Source: Clavibacter sp. B3I6 (GTDB lineage: Bacteria > Actinomycetota > Actinomycetes > Actinomycetales > Microbacteriaceae). Taken from it: DNA of 64,000 nucleotides. The position numbers and the translations under genes were made by a program. Positions 51,668-59,612 of this stretch are shown piece after piece; position 1 is the stretch's first letter; each line of letters starts with the position of its first letter. The notes beneath the pieces are model-generated. The model was not told the origin of the DNA, searched no databases, and was given only the letters and a program-made list of their open reading frames with translations. The DNA is taken from contig NZ_JAUSYL010000001.1 of the NCBI RefSeq assembly GCF_030816895.1, positions 1,550,001-1,614,000 on the forward strand, read 5' to 3'.

Positions 51668-51709
51668 AATCAGTATCGCAGAGCGCATCCCTATCGGAAG
51701 GCATGGCTC

Positions 51710-52657
51710 ATGACCTCATCGACCATCGACGCATTGGACGGCATCGTCGGCGCAGGAACACCCGTGGTGTCCGTCGCCCCTGTCATCCTCTCCGCCCCCG
51801 GCCGGCCGGTGCCGCTCGAGGTGCGGGTCTCCGCACCGGCCACGGGCTCGGACCTGCCCGTCATCGTCTTCTCGCACGGCAACGGGTGGAACCTCGACGG
51901 CTACGCCCCGCTCACCGCGTTCTGGGCCTCCCGCGGCTTCGTCGTGATCCAGCCCACCCACCTCGACTCCCGCCGCAACGGCTTCGGGTTCGACGACCAC
52001 CCCGTGTTCCCGACCATCTGGACCGAGCGGATCACGGACCTCACCCGCATCCTCGACCAGCTCGACACCATCGAAGCCGCCGTGCCGGGTCTCACAGGTC
52101 GGGTCGACCGCAGCCGCATCGCTGCGACCGGTCACTCCTGGGGCGGGCAGACCGCGCAGGCGCTCCTGGGCGCACGGATCCTCGACGAGGACGGCCACGT
52201 CGGGGAGGACATGTCCGACGGTCGCGTCACCGCGGGCATCCTGTTCGCCGCGACCGGCCTCGGCGGTGACGACCTCCACCCGTTCGCACAGGCCAACTTC
52301 CCGTTCATGCGACCCTCCTTCGCAGAGCTGACGACGCCGACCCTCGTCATCGCCGGCGACCACGACCAGTCCAAGATGTCCAGCCGCGGCCCCGACTGGT
52401 TCACCGACGCCTACACGCACAGCCCCGGCGCCACCGACCTCGTCACCCTCTACGACGCCGAGCACGCCCTCGGCGGGATCGTCGGCTACGAGGTCGCCGA
52501 GACCACGGACGAGGACCCCGAACGCGTCGCCGTCATCCAGCGCCTGAGCACCGCCTACCTCCGGACCGCTCTCCACATCGACGAGGCCGCCTGGGCTGCC
52601 GCTCGGGCCGCTTTCCACGACGGCGGCGGCGACATCGGTCGAGCCGACGCGAAGTGA
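51710..52657 (+). CDS. Alpha/beta hydrolase, chlorophyllase/dienelactone-hydrolase-like
   Basis: A 315-residue cytoplasmic esterase-like protein. The oxyanion region is VIVFSHGNGWNLDGY, the nucleophile serine is in ATGHSWGGQTAQALL, the acid is in LVIAGDHDQSKM and the histidine in YDAEHALGGIVGYE. No signal peptide. ATG at 51710 behind GGAAGG. Controlled by the divergent TetR. Ligand and substrate unknown; such pairs often deal with foreign esters or lactones. Confidence 0.88.
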   Translation: MTSSTIDALDGIVGAGTPVVSVAPVILSAPGRPVPLEVRVSAPATGSDLPVIVFSHGNGWNLDGYAPLTAFWASRGFVVIQPTHLDSRRNGFGFDDHPVFPTIWTERITDLTRILDQLDTIEAAVPGLTGRVDRSRIAATGHSWGGQTAQALLGARILDEDGHVGEDMSDGRVTAGILFAATGLGGDDLHPFAQANFPFMRPSFAELTTPTLVIAGDHDQSKMSSRGPDWFTDAYTHSPGATDLVTLYDAEHALGGIVGYEVAETTDEDPERVAVIQRLSTAYLRTALHIDEAAWAAARAAFHDGGGDIGRADAK

Positions 52658-52869
52658 CACCGAGGCCCGTCACTACCGAGCGCGACAGGGATGGCAGTGA
52701 CGGGCCCGCGGCAGCCGGGGGCGGGTCTCATCACGGGATCCGCCCCCGGACGCTCCCACGACTCGCGAGAGGTCGCCGGCTCCTGGATCGGCATCGGATG
52801 CGCGCATGCAAGTCTCCGAGATCGCGCCCGCTGCTTCAATGCAGGCTAGGCAGGCGTCACACTGATCGC

Positions 52870-53367
52870 ATGCCGACCCGCAGGGAGACCGCGAGGAGCC
52901 ATCGCCCCGCTGCGCATCTCCCCGTGCGGGTGCGAGCTCGGCCCCACCGCTTCCTGGCCACGATCACGGCGCTGGTGGCGTGCGCGGCGCTGCTCGCGTC
53001 CTGCACCGGCGCCCGCCCCGCCGTGATCGGCGAGGTCTACACGAACGCCGGTCCCGGGACCCTCGGCCTGGACGGCACCCATGACACGACGCCGACACTG
53101 GGATGGGTCGAGCCGGGCGTGCAGTTCTACGTGACGACCTACGGCTCCTCGTCGTGCCCCTATGCACCGACTTCGCTGCACGCGGACGTTGGCGCACTCG
53201 AGATCGAGATGACCGCCACCGGAGGCGAGGCATGCACCACGGACCTCGGACCCAAGAGCTACGCCCTCGACCTGCCCCCTCGACTCCGCACCGCGGATGC
53301 GATCAGCGTCACCCTCCAGTTCGAGAGTGCACCGGCGCAGCACCTCACGCTGGAGCGCGTCCGGTAG
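52870..53367 (+). CDS. Small lipoprotein, paralogue of the one at 42.3 kb
   Basis: A 165-residue precursor with lipobox LASC (Cys45) after an unusually long Arg-rich N-region; a GTG at 52924 would give a more normal signal peptide. The mature domain shares YGSSSCPYAPTSL and ACTTDLGPKSYALDLP with the 42.3 kb protein. The TAG stop lies inside the left arm of the palindromic repeat at 53357-53386, so the repeat has fixed the gene's end. Confidence 0.75.
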   Translation: MPTRRETARSHRPAAHLPVRVRARPHRFLATITALVACAALLASCTGARPAVIGEVYTNAGPGTLGLDGTHDTTPTLGWVEPGVQFYVTTYGSSSCPYAPTSLHADVGALEIEMTATGGEACTTDLGPKSYALDLPPRLRTADAISVTLQFESAPAQHLTLERVR

Positions 53368-53386
53368 GGGATCCCCTACCGGACGC
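53357..53386. repeat. Palindromic repeat, copy 5, perfect 30-base palindrome
   Basis: GCGTCCGGTAGGGGA is followed directly by its exact reverse complement. It is the best preserved copy, contains the stop codon of the lipoprotein gene, and lies between that gene and the convergent oxidoreductase gene, so it could serve as a terminator in both directions. Confidence 0.8.
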
Positions 53387-53409
53387 CAATGTGCCACGAG
53401 CGCAGCCGC

Positions 53410-54096
53410 CTATTCGACGCGCGTCCGGACGGTGTCGCGGTCGGTGGCCATCGTCCAGAACCGGTCGGCGATGGCGTGCGGGTCGATTCCGGTCCCGGGG
53501 GCGCTGGCTGGGGTGCGGACAGCGCTGCCGATGATGACCTCACCGACATAGACACCGTCGGGTCGCAGCCGTTCGGCGAGGATGCCGACGAGCTTGGACT
53601 TGGCGGCCGCCTCGAGAGAGGTGCCGTCGATGTCGTACGTGGCGGCCGCCTGCTCGGCCGCGGTGGTCTGGTCGCCCAGTCCGCCGTTCGCGACGAGGAC
53701 CGCTGCGCCGGGGTGGGCCTTGAGGTCGTCGAGCGTGGTCTGGACCGTGGCGAGGAGACCGTCGATGCCGACCGCGAAGACGCGGCTGATCTCGTCGGGT
53801 CGGGTGGCGAGGACGTTGGTGACGCCCGCCGCGCGAGGTGCGGTCCAGAGGACGGCGCCGATCGGTCCCTGTGCTTCGCGGACCGCACCGATCGTCTCCG
53901 TGATCTGTGCCTGATCGCCGGCGTCCGCGACGTAGGCGCGAGCGTCCACTCCGAGCTCCTGGAGTCGGGAGGCACCGGCCTCGACGCGGTCGCGGGTCCG
54001 CCCGATGAGGGCGAGTGCGTAGCCCTCCCGCGCGAACCGCTCTGCGGTGGCGTGGGAGACGCCGGGATCGTACCCGACGACGAGGAGAAGAGACAT
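53410..54096 (-). CDS. Short-chain dehydrogenase-like protein, atypical
   Basis: A 228-residue Rossmann protein: MSLLLVVGYDPGVSHATAER, GYALALIGRTRDRVEAGASR, AYVADAGDQAQI and GPIGAVLWTAPRAAG. The cofactor loop is GYDPGVSHA rather than GxxxGIG, and there is no classical YxxxK (the usual place reads SLEAAAKSKLVGILAE), so it may bind cofactor without classical catalysis. Follows the TetR gene by 55 bases on the same strand and is probably cotranscribed with it. Confidence 0.82.
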   Translation of the reverse strand: MSLLLVVGYDPGVSHATAERFAREGYALALIGRTRDRVEAGASRLQELGVDARAYVADAGDQAQITETIGAVREAQGPIGAVLWTAPRAAGVTNVLATRPDEISRVFAVGIDGLLATVQTTLDDLKAHPGAAVLVANGGLGDQTTAAEQAAATYDIDGTSLEAAAKSKLVGILAERLRPDGVYVGEVIIGSAVRTPASAPGTGIDPHAIADRFWTMATDRDTVRTRVE

Positions 54097-54151
54097 GTGG
54101 GGACCTTTCAGTAGGAGAAGTGGAAGTGGGTGGGGAAGTCGATGATGGAGC

Positions 54152-54742
54152 TCAGTCCGAGCCGATGAGCCATGCCGGCATGACGGAGAGGAGCCGGTCG
54201 ACGATGACGCCCTGCGGGACGGTGTCGTCCCCCTCGCGGATCCACTTCGTCAGGATCGCGACGGCACCTCCGGCGATGAACGTGGCGAGGTCGTCGATGC
54301 TCGCTCCTGCTGGCACGGCATCACGTCGGGCCTCGATCGCGTCATGGATGCCGTCGGCGTAGGCCTGGGTGACCGTCTCGTGCGCGCGCGAGCTGACCGG
54401 CCAATCCAGTGAGGAGCGGATGAAAGCGCGTCGGGCACTGATGAAGGCGACGAGCTGCTCCTGCGCGTGACGTGCTACCTGCGCGGGGTGAGCCGGGTCG
54501 GTGGTCGAGTACGTCGCAGCAATGCCGTGGTAGGTGTCCGAGAGCATCGCGACGAGAAGGTCATCGAGACCAGAGAAGTGGGCGTAGAAGCCGCTGCGAC
54601 TCACGCCAGAGGCGCGGAGGATCGCGTTGACCGAGACCTCCTGGCCCGGTTCACCTGTCAGGTCCGCGACCGCCGCGTAGATCGCAGCTCGGGTGCGAGC
54701 CGGGCGGGGATCGGCGGCTCGCGGCTGCGTACTGCTTTGCAT
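54152..54742 (-). CDS. TetR family regulator upstream of the SDR-like gene
   Basis: A 196-residue repressor. RTRAAIYAAVADLTGEPGQE and VSVNAILRASGVSRSGFYAHFSGLDDLLVAML form the helix-turn-helix region; the rest is the helical effector domain. The ATG at 54742 has no ribosome site and its -10 box TAGAAT ends six bases before it, so the message is likely leaderless. Likely autoregulates and controls the SDR-like gene. Confidence 0.9.
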   Translation of the reverse strand: MQSSTQPRAADPRPARTRAAIYAAVADLTGEPGQEVSVNAILRASGVSRSGFYAHFSGLDDLLVAMLSDTYHGIAATYSTTDPAHPAQVARHAQEQLVAFISARRAFIRSSLDWPVSSRAHETVTQAYADGIHDAIEARRDAVPAGASIDDLATFIAGGAVAILTKWIREGDDTVPQGVIVDRLLSVMPAWLIGSD

Positions 54743-55200
54743 AAGGCGATTCTACTCTTTTTCGCACACCTGTTCGCGAAAGGCGGCTTGCACGGCGAGA
54801 GGTCGCGACTCCCTCCTGACACGCCACGAGACCGGCGTGGCGGCCGGGACCACGACTCGAAGGGAGGCGGGCACTGCAACATCGAGCGACGCTGGTCACG
54901 CGGTCCGCTTACCGCTGAGGTAGTCCGGTGAAAGATCCGTGAGCGGGCGAGTCAGCGCTGGGGGCAGCCCGCCTCGAGCACGGCTCAATCCTCATCGACC
55001 CACATCCTTGAGCACTGACGCTCCTGCGCCGGGCTGCTCATCACAGAGGCCGACGTCAGATGGTCCTGCGAATGCACGTGGCCACGACCTGCGGGCGATG
55101 TCGCCGCCTCGACGCTCAAAGAGGCTGGGCTCATGTCCAGGACAAGCGCTCCTGACCCAGTGTCGCCCGCCGGGCGCCGCGCCGATCCGAGGAGCACATC
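54743..55200. other. 458-base gap: one promoter region, no gene
   Basis: The first 40 bases hold the TetR promoter and inverted repeat (54749-54781). Around 54922 a degenerate copy of the palindromic repeat may start (GTCCGGTGAAAGATCC). The rest shows no coding frame I can support on either strand. The last 12 bases carry the GAGGAGC ribosome site of the secreted protein gene. Confidence 0.55.
54749..54781 (-). promoter_or_regulatory. Leaderless TetR promoter with inverted repeat
   Basis: On the minus strand TAGAAT (54754-54749) stands six bases before the ATG. TTTCGC (54760-54765) and GCGAAA (54776-54781) are perfect inverted arms 10 bases apart in the spacer/-35 region, suited to autoregulation. 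The -35 box itself is weak. Confidence 0.5.
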
Positions 55201-55758
55201 GTGAAGAACATCCGCACCGCCGTCATCGGCTCCGCCCTCGCCCTCGCAGCAGGGCTGGCGCCCATGACGTCCGCCGCCGCCTCCACCGTCGACGATAAGC
55301 CCACCGCTGTCGATGCGCCGCTCATCACCCAGGACGCAGCCGGGTACCAGGGCACGTGGACGATCCAGGGAGGCGCCCTGGAGGAGTCCTTCCAGAAGGA
55401 CGGCGTCATCATCTCCACCGGGAGCACGAGCCTGCGCGCCGGACTGGCCGCCGACGGCATCGTGTCCTTCGGCTACGTGGCCGGTTTCGGGGATCGCGAC
55501 TCCGGCGAGGACTACGCCCAGCTCAGCGGTCAGGCCGGTGCCGACATCACGGCTGTCCGCGTGATCAGCGCTTCCGGCGTCACGACCGAGGCGGACCTGG
55601 CCGACGGCGTCTGGGGCGCCGTCTGGCTCGCGGGGGACGACGCCGACGAGTACGGCGCGGCGACGCTCGAGATCGACACGTCCACGGGGACCACGACGGT
55701 GTCCACCGACGCGGTCGACGTGATCGCGGCGGACCAGCGCGCCGCCGAGATCGGCTGA
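55201..55758 (+). CDS. Secreted protein, unknown function
   Basis: A 185-residue exported protein with a textbook signal peptide (MKNIRTAVIGSALALAAGLA, cleavage likely after SAAA). The mature protein is acidic and rich in Asp, Gly, Thr and Ala with no cysteine: GTWTIQGGALEESFQKDGVI, VSFGYVAGFGDRDSGEDY and WLAGDDADEYGAATLEIDTS. It looks like an all-beta domain. GTG start behind GAGGAGCACATC. Family unknown. Confidence 0.75.
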   Translation: MKNIRTAVIGSALALAAGLAPMTSAAASTVDDKPTAVDAPLITQDAAGYQGTWTIQGGALEESFQKDGVIISTGSTSLRAGLAADGIVSFGYVAGFGDRDSGEDYAQLSGQAGADITAVRVISASGVTTEADLADGVWGAVWLAGDDADEYGAATLEIDTSTGTTTVSTDAVDVIAADQRAAEIG

Positions 55759-55878
55759 TCCCCGAGGCTGGCCCGCAGCCGCTCTTCCCGCGGCGCCCCG
55801 TGCCTCCGCGGGAAGCGCGGCCGGCCCGCGCGCTAGGGAAACGAGAGGTCATCCCGTACGCCTCAGGTGCACGTGCGT

Positions 55879-55904
55879 GTCCGGTGGGGGACCGCTCACC
55901 GGAC
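55879..55904. repeat. Palindromic repeat, copy 6
   Basis: GTCCGGTG, GGGGACCGC, TCACCGGAC: 26 bases with eight-base arms. About 120 bases after the secreted protein gene. Confidence 0.7.
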
Positions 55905-55962
55905 GTCGCGACGGCTGCCGGCCCGCCTCTCGCCCTCCGTGGCCGTGTGTCTCAATTGACCA

Positions 55963-55995
55963 GTCCGGTGAAGTGACCGGTGAGGGGGGCCGGAC
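55963..55995. repeat. Palindromic repeat, copy 7, enlarged centre
   Basis: GTCCGG and CCGGAC bracket 21 bases that contain GACCGGTGAGGGGGG, so this copy looks like a mis-repaired or partly duplicated unit. Lies 59 bases after copy 6. Confidence 0.55.
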
Positions 55996-56380
55996 GAGAC
56001 ACCCTCTGTGGCCTTTCAGCTGCTGTTCGCGGCCGTCGCTTGAGCTCCATTCATGTCTCGAGCTCAGCGATGAAGGGTCGCCCTCGATACGACCATGTCG
56101 CGCGCGGCCTGCGCGCCCGGCTCTCCGGCAACGAGGAGCCGGGCGTCGTTCGTGACCCGGCTGTCGGTGAAGGCCTGGCGCCGACCACCCAGGGCCCTGC
56201 CCGCCGCACGCCGCTTCGACACGCACCTGGTCGAGCACCTGCTCGGAGCTCCGGACGCATTCCCCCCCCCCGGGAGGGACGACGTGTCTCGGAGCACGAT
56301 GATCCGCGCTTCCCCTACGCCGCACTCTGCATGCATGATTCAGGGATCGGGCTGCGCACGGCGAGGGGAAGGCCGGCCAC

Positions 56381-57505
56381 ATGGACGCGATGGACGAGGG
56401 GCGATCTGAGGACGCCCTGCGTCGTCGTCTCCGCGATGACCCCGCTGCTGCAGCCCGTCTCGACGAGCTCCGCCGCGCTGCCTTCAGCCGTGACGGTGAT
56501 GAGGCCGTGCTGGTCGACGTGCCGCAGGAGCTGCAGCTCGCTGCCGGTGGCGAGCCGGGCCGCCTCCCGGCGCCGATGGTCCGCTTGCTCACGGAGGAGG
56601 CCCGCCTCCGGCGGGAAGGCCAGGCGCTGCTCGCCCTCGAGCGCTCGCACCTGCGCGCCGCTGCCGCATCCGCATCCGCATCCGCCCCACCGGACGAGGT
56701 CGACACCGTCGAGGCGGAGGGGCACCGGTCGGCGCCTCCCGCCTCTCCTGGACCGACCTCGCGTCCGGAGCGCTCCGGGGCGGCGCTCGTGCCGTGGTAC
56801 CGCCGGCTGCTCCGACCCGTCCCGCTCGCCGCAGTGGCGGCCGGGATGCTGGCCGTCGGCGCGCTCGGCGCGCTCTCCTCGACCGGGGTCCTCATGCAGG
56901 ACGACAGCTGGCGGCTGCAGGCCCCCACCGCCTCTCCACGAGCAGCATCCACGAGCAGCCCCGAGGTGCCGGCGGACCCGCCACCTCCGTTCACGGCGCT
57001 TCCCCCGGTCGACGAGCCGCTGGCCGCAGAGGAGACGGCGAAGGCGCTGGAGGCATCCGCCGCTGCCAACTGGGAGATGGCGAAGTCGACCGTGCCGGGC
57101 GCCGTGCGGCCGGACGTGTCCGTGGAGCGCATCGTGTCAGCGGACGAGTGGGGAGAGCAGCAGGTCGCATGCCTGGCCGAAGCGGGGATCGCGGCGACCA
57201 GCTCCCGCGACGGCTTCTCCTACACGGGCGGCGATCCCGTCGCGGCGTATGCGTGCACCGTCCGCTTCCCCACGCGACCGGAGCCCCCGGCCTCCGACGC
57301 GATGCTCGCGTACGTCCACGACTACTACGTCAGCTACCTCATCCCCTGCTACGCCTCCGAAGGCGAGCCGTACGAGGGAGAGGTACCCGACACGGCTGCC
57401 TTCGTGGCCGGAGTCCGGTCCGGCGAGTACTGGAGCCCCCTACCCGCGCAGCTGGAACCGATCCTGCAATCCCGGTGCCCCGAGGTCCCGCCGGCGATGC
57501 GCTGA
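56381..57505 (+). CDS. Single-pass membrane protein with exported C-terminal domain, unknown
   Basis: A 374-residue protein. An Ala/Arg/Glu-rich cytoplasmic part (1-140) contains an Ala-Ser repeat from a GCATCC triplet-type DNA repeat near 56666. One helix follows (LAAVAAGMLAVGALGALSST), then a Pro/Ser/Ala linker and an exported domain of about 190 residues with four cysteines (QVACLAEAG, AYACTVRF, LIPCYASEG, SRCPEV). The layout recalls anti-sigma factors but no zinc anti-sigma motif is present. GAGGGGAAGG precedes the ATG at 56381. Confidence 0.7.
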   Translation: MDAMDEGRSEDALRRRLRDDPAAAARLDELRRAAFSRDGDEAVLVDVPQELQLAAGGEPGRLPAPMVRLLTEEARLRREGQALLALERSHLRAAAASASASAPPDEVDTVEAEGHRSAPPASPGPTSRPERSGAALVPWYRRLLRPVPLAAVAAGMLAVGALGALSSTGVLMQDDSWRLQAPTASPRAASTSSPEVPADPPPPFTALPPVDEPLAAEETAKALEASAAANWEMAKSTVPGAVRPDVSVERIVSADEWGEQQVACLAEAGIAATSSRDGFSYTGGDPVAAYACTVRFPTRPEPPASDAMLAYVHDYYVSYLIPCYASEGEPYEGEVPDTAAFVAGVRSGEYWSPLPAQLEPILQSRCPEVPPAMR

Positions 57506-57626
57506 TCGGCACGCTTCGATCGGCTGCTCGAAGGCCTCTCGCTGTGTGATCCGCCGACGACCATCCTCGGACCGAGAGCCGCGGGACGGCCTGGACCGGC
57601 CCGTGAGACGTCTCGCGGGACCGCGG

Positions 57627-58121
57627 CTACAGCTCCGGGTGGTCGTCCTCGAGCAGGTGGAAGCGTCGGTCGCGGTAGACGAGCGGCGGGGCCTGCTCGC
57701 CGAGGATCACGTCGAGGACCTCGGCGACGACGAGCACCGATCCGCCGACCGGCACGGTCTGGATCGTGCGGCAGCGGAGGGCGGCACGCGCGTCCGCGAG
57801 CAGCGGCTCGCCGGTCGGCAGCTCCTGGAAGCCCTGCTCCGCGGTGAAGCGCGGCGACCCTGAGACGGCGAACGCCCGCGCGAGCGCCGCGTGGCGACCG
57901 GCGAGCAGGTGCACGAGGTAGGTGTCGGCCTCGAGGATCGCGCCGGCGGATCCCGTCGCGCGCGTCACCGAGAACGAGAGCGCGGGAGGGTCCACCGAGA
58001 GCGAGGCGACGCTGGAGGCGGTGAGCCCCGACGGCCCCTCCGCGGTGCGCGCGGTGATGAGCGCGACGCCTGCCGGGTGCCCGCGGAACGCGGCCTTGAA
58101 GAGGTCCGGGTCGGCGCTCAC
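57627..58121 (-). CDS. Flavin reductase family protein
   Basis: A 164-residue FMN-binding split barrel: LFKAAFRGHPAGVALITART, GPSGLTASSVASLSVDPPAL, SFSVTRATGSAGAIL and LVYRDRRFHLLEDD. It reduces flavin with NAD(P)H, giving reduced flavin or delivering electrons. GTG start overlaps the stop of the ferredoxin gene by four bases, so the two are coupled. Probably part of a SoxR-controlled redox response. Confidence 0.9.
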   Translation of the reverse strand: MSADPDLFKAAFRGHPAGVALITARTAEGPSGLTASSVASLSVDPPALSFSVTRATGSAGAILEADTYLVHLLAGRHAALARAFAVSGSPRFTAEQGFQELPTGEPLLADARAALRCRTIQTVPVGGSVLVVAEVLDVILGEQAPPLVYRDRRFHLLEDDHPEL

Positions 58122-58444
58122 GCGGCGGGGCCCTGGGGCGGGAGCACGGCGATCACCGGGTGGTCCTTGGCGATGACGCCCACCTTCGTCGCGCCGCCGG
58201 GCGACCCGAGGTCGGCGAAGAACTCGACGTTCGCGGTGTAGTAGTCCGACCACTTCTCGGGCAGGTCGTCCTCGTAGTAGATGGCCTCGACGGGGCACAC
58301 GGGCTCGCAGGCGCCGCAGTCGACGCACTCGTCGGGGTGGATGTAGAGGGAGCGCTCGCCCTCGTAGATGCAGTCCACCGGGCACTCGTCGATGCAGGCG
58401 CGGTCCTTCACGTCGACGCACGGGAGGGCGATCACGTAGGTCAC
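58118..58444 (-). CDS. fdxA: Seven-iron ferredoxin FdxA
   Basis: A 108-residue ferredoxin: CVDVKDRACIDECPVDCIYE and DECVDCGACEPVCPVEAIYY provide ligands for one [3Fe-4S] and one [4Fe-4S] cluster, and the C-terminal extension is typical of actinobacterial FdxA. It carries electrons at low potential. GTG start with GAGGAC upstream. First gene of the operon driven by the SoxR-type promoter. Confidence 0.95.
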   Translation of the reverse strand: MTYVIALPCVDVKDRACIDECPVDCIYEGERSLYIHPDECVDCGACEPVCPVEAIYYEDDLPEKWSDYYTANVEFFADLGSPGGATKVGVIAKDHPVIAVLPPQGPAA

Positions 58445-58504
58445 AGGGCGTCCTCACGGGTGGGGGCCGACGCGGCGGCGGGGGTGGTGATGGGCATGGT
58501 CTCC

Positions 58505-58535
58505 AAGTTAGAACCTCACGTACCCTTGAGGTCAA
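58505..58535 (-). promoter_or_regulatory. SoxR-type promoter with 19-base spacer
   Basis: On the minus strand TTGACC (58535-58530), 19 bases and TAACTT (58510-58505). The spacer holds the imperfect palindrome with arms ACCTCA (58513-58518) and TGAGGT (58527-58532), the pattern of the sox box. A 19-base spacer is the mark of MerR-family activated promoters. Drives fdxA and the flavin reductase. Confidence 0.85.
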
Positions 58536-58550
58536 TCGAGGGGAGACGTC

Positions 58551-59021
58551 GTGGCGGATGCGCAGGCTGGGCCGCGGCACGCGCCCGGGGAGCTGCTCAC
58601 GGTGGGCGAGATGACCACGCGCACGGGCGTCGCCGCGTCCGCGCTCCGCTTCTACGAGGAGCTCGGGCTCATCGCCGCCGAGCGCACCGCCGGCAACCAG
58701 CGCCGGTACGCGCGGCACATGCTGCGGCGGGTGTCGCTGATCACGGTGGCCAAGCGCCTCGGGATCCCGCTCGCCGACGTCCAGGCCACCTTCGACGACG
58801 TGCCGCTCGACCGCCCGCCGAGCCACGCCGACTGGCAGCGCGCGTCCCGCCGCTGGAAGCGCCTGCTCGAGGAGCGGCGCCAGGGCATCGAGCGGCTGGA
58901 GCGCGAGCTCACGGGGTGCATCGGCTGCGGCTGCCTCTCGATGAAGGCATGCGGCCTGCTCAACCCGGACGACGCGCTGGGCGACCGCGGCGCGGGGCCG
59001 CGTCGCGTCCAGCTCGACTGA
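58551..59021 (+). CDS. soxR: SoxR-like redox-sensing MerR regulator
   Basis: A 156-residue regulator. MerR winged helix (LLTVGEMTTRTGVAASALRF, YEELGLIAAERTAGNQRRYA), dimerisation helix, then the [2Fe-2S] ligands Cys123, Cys126, Cys128 and Cys134 in CIGCGCLSMKAC. It should activate the divergent fdxA operon when its cluster is oxidised, and probably keeps its own expression low. GTG start at 58551 follows GAGGGGAGAC. Confidence 0.93.
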   Translation: MADAQAGPRHAPGELLTVGEMTTRTGVAASALRFYEELGLIAAERTAGNQRRYARHMLRRVSLITVAKRLGIPLADVQATFDDVPLDRPPSHADWQRASRRWKRLLEERRQGIERLERELTGCIGCGCLSMKACGLLNPDDALGDRGAGPRRVQLD

Positions 59022-59045
59022 CCGGGCCGGCTCCGCCGACCGGGG

Positions 59046-59603
59046 TCAGCGACGCTTCCGCCGCACCACGAACAGCAGCGTCACGGCGGCGATGGGCCAG
59101 GCGCCGACGATCAGCGGATCGAGCCACATGTGCTTCATGTCGGTGCGCCCGCGCCCGAACCGCGACGAGATGGGGTGGTGGCGCGGCTCGCTCAGCACGC
59201 CGGTCTCGGTGAACGGGTCGTCCGGCTTGCCGCTCACGAGGGATCCGAGGTGCGCGCCCGCCGCGTCGACCCGGTCCCCGAGCATCAGCAGCAGCCAGTG
59301 CACGGAGCGGCCCTCGCTGAAGGTGGCGTAGGCGTAGCGCTTGATCGCACCCGAGACGCCGTGCAGCGGCGCGACGGTGCCGAACACGGGCGGCAGCTCG
59401 GTGTGCTCGATGGAGCGCTCGCGGGGAGAGAGCTCCTCCTGGCGCTCCGGCATGTCCCAGTGCGCGCCGGACACGAGGTCGGTGCGCTCGCGCGGGAACG
59501 CGGGGCGGTCGGCGTGGTCGAGGTCGGCGCCCCAGCCCGGGATGCGGGCCCGGAGGGCGTCGGCGTCGATGGGGCGGTGGTGGTCGCTCGCGCGGTACGG
59601 CAT
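59046..59603 (-). CDS. Tail-anchored protein partnered with zinc alcohol dehydrogenase
   Basis: A 185-residue mainly soluble protein with one C-terminal helix (WLDPLIVGAWPIAAVTLLFV) and an RRKRR tail. Blocks: DHHRPIDADALRARIPGWGA, ELSPRERSIEHTELPPVFGT, GAIKRYAYATFSEGRSVHWL and KPDDPFTETGVLSEPRHHPI. No family known to me. It begins nine bases after the alcohol dehydrogenase stop, so the pair form an operon. Confidence 0.72.
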   Translation of the reverse strand: MPYRASDHHRPIDADALRARIPGWGADLDHADRPAFPRERTDLVSGAHWDMPERQEELSPRERSIEHTELPPVFGTVAPLHGVSGAIKRYAYATFSEGRSVHWLLLMLGDRVDAAGAHLGSLVSGKPDDPFTETGVLSEPRHHPISSRFGRGRTDMKHMWLDPLIVGAWPIAAVTLLFVVRRKRR

Positions 59604-59612
59604 GGTCGGCTC

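Larger units (their letters stand above)
55759..56380. other. 622-base gap with two palindromic repeats and a C10 tract
   Basis: Contains the repeats at 55879-55904 and 55963-55995 and a run of ten C at 56262-56271. Short frames on both strands (minus strand VTNDARLLVAGEPGAQAARD; plus strand RRFDTHLVEHLLGAPDAFPP) look partly coding but none has a start, ribosome site and length that I accept. A worn-out gene here is possible. Confidence 0.5.

Noticed and set aside
56064..56336. Minus-strand frame ending TNDARLLVAGEPGAQAARD in the 55.8-56.4 kb gap
   Set aside because: The last 35 residues look coding-like but the upstream part runs through a C10/G10 tract into noise and no start fits; recorded only as a possible dead gene.
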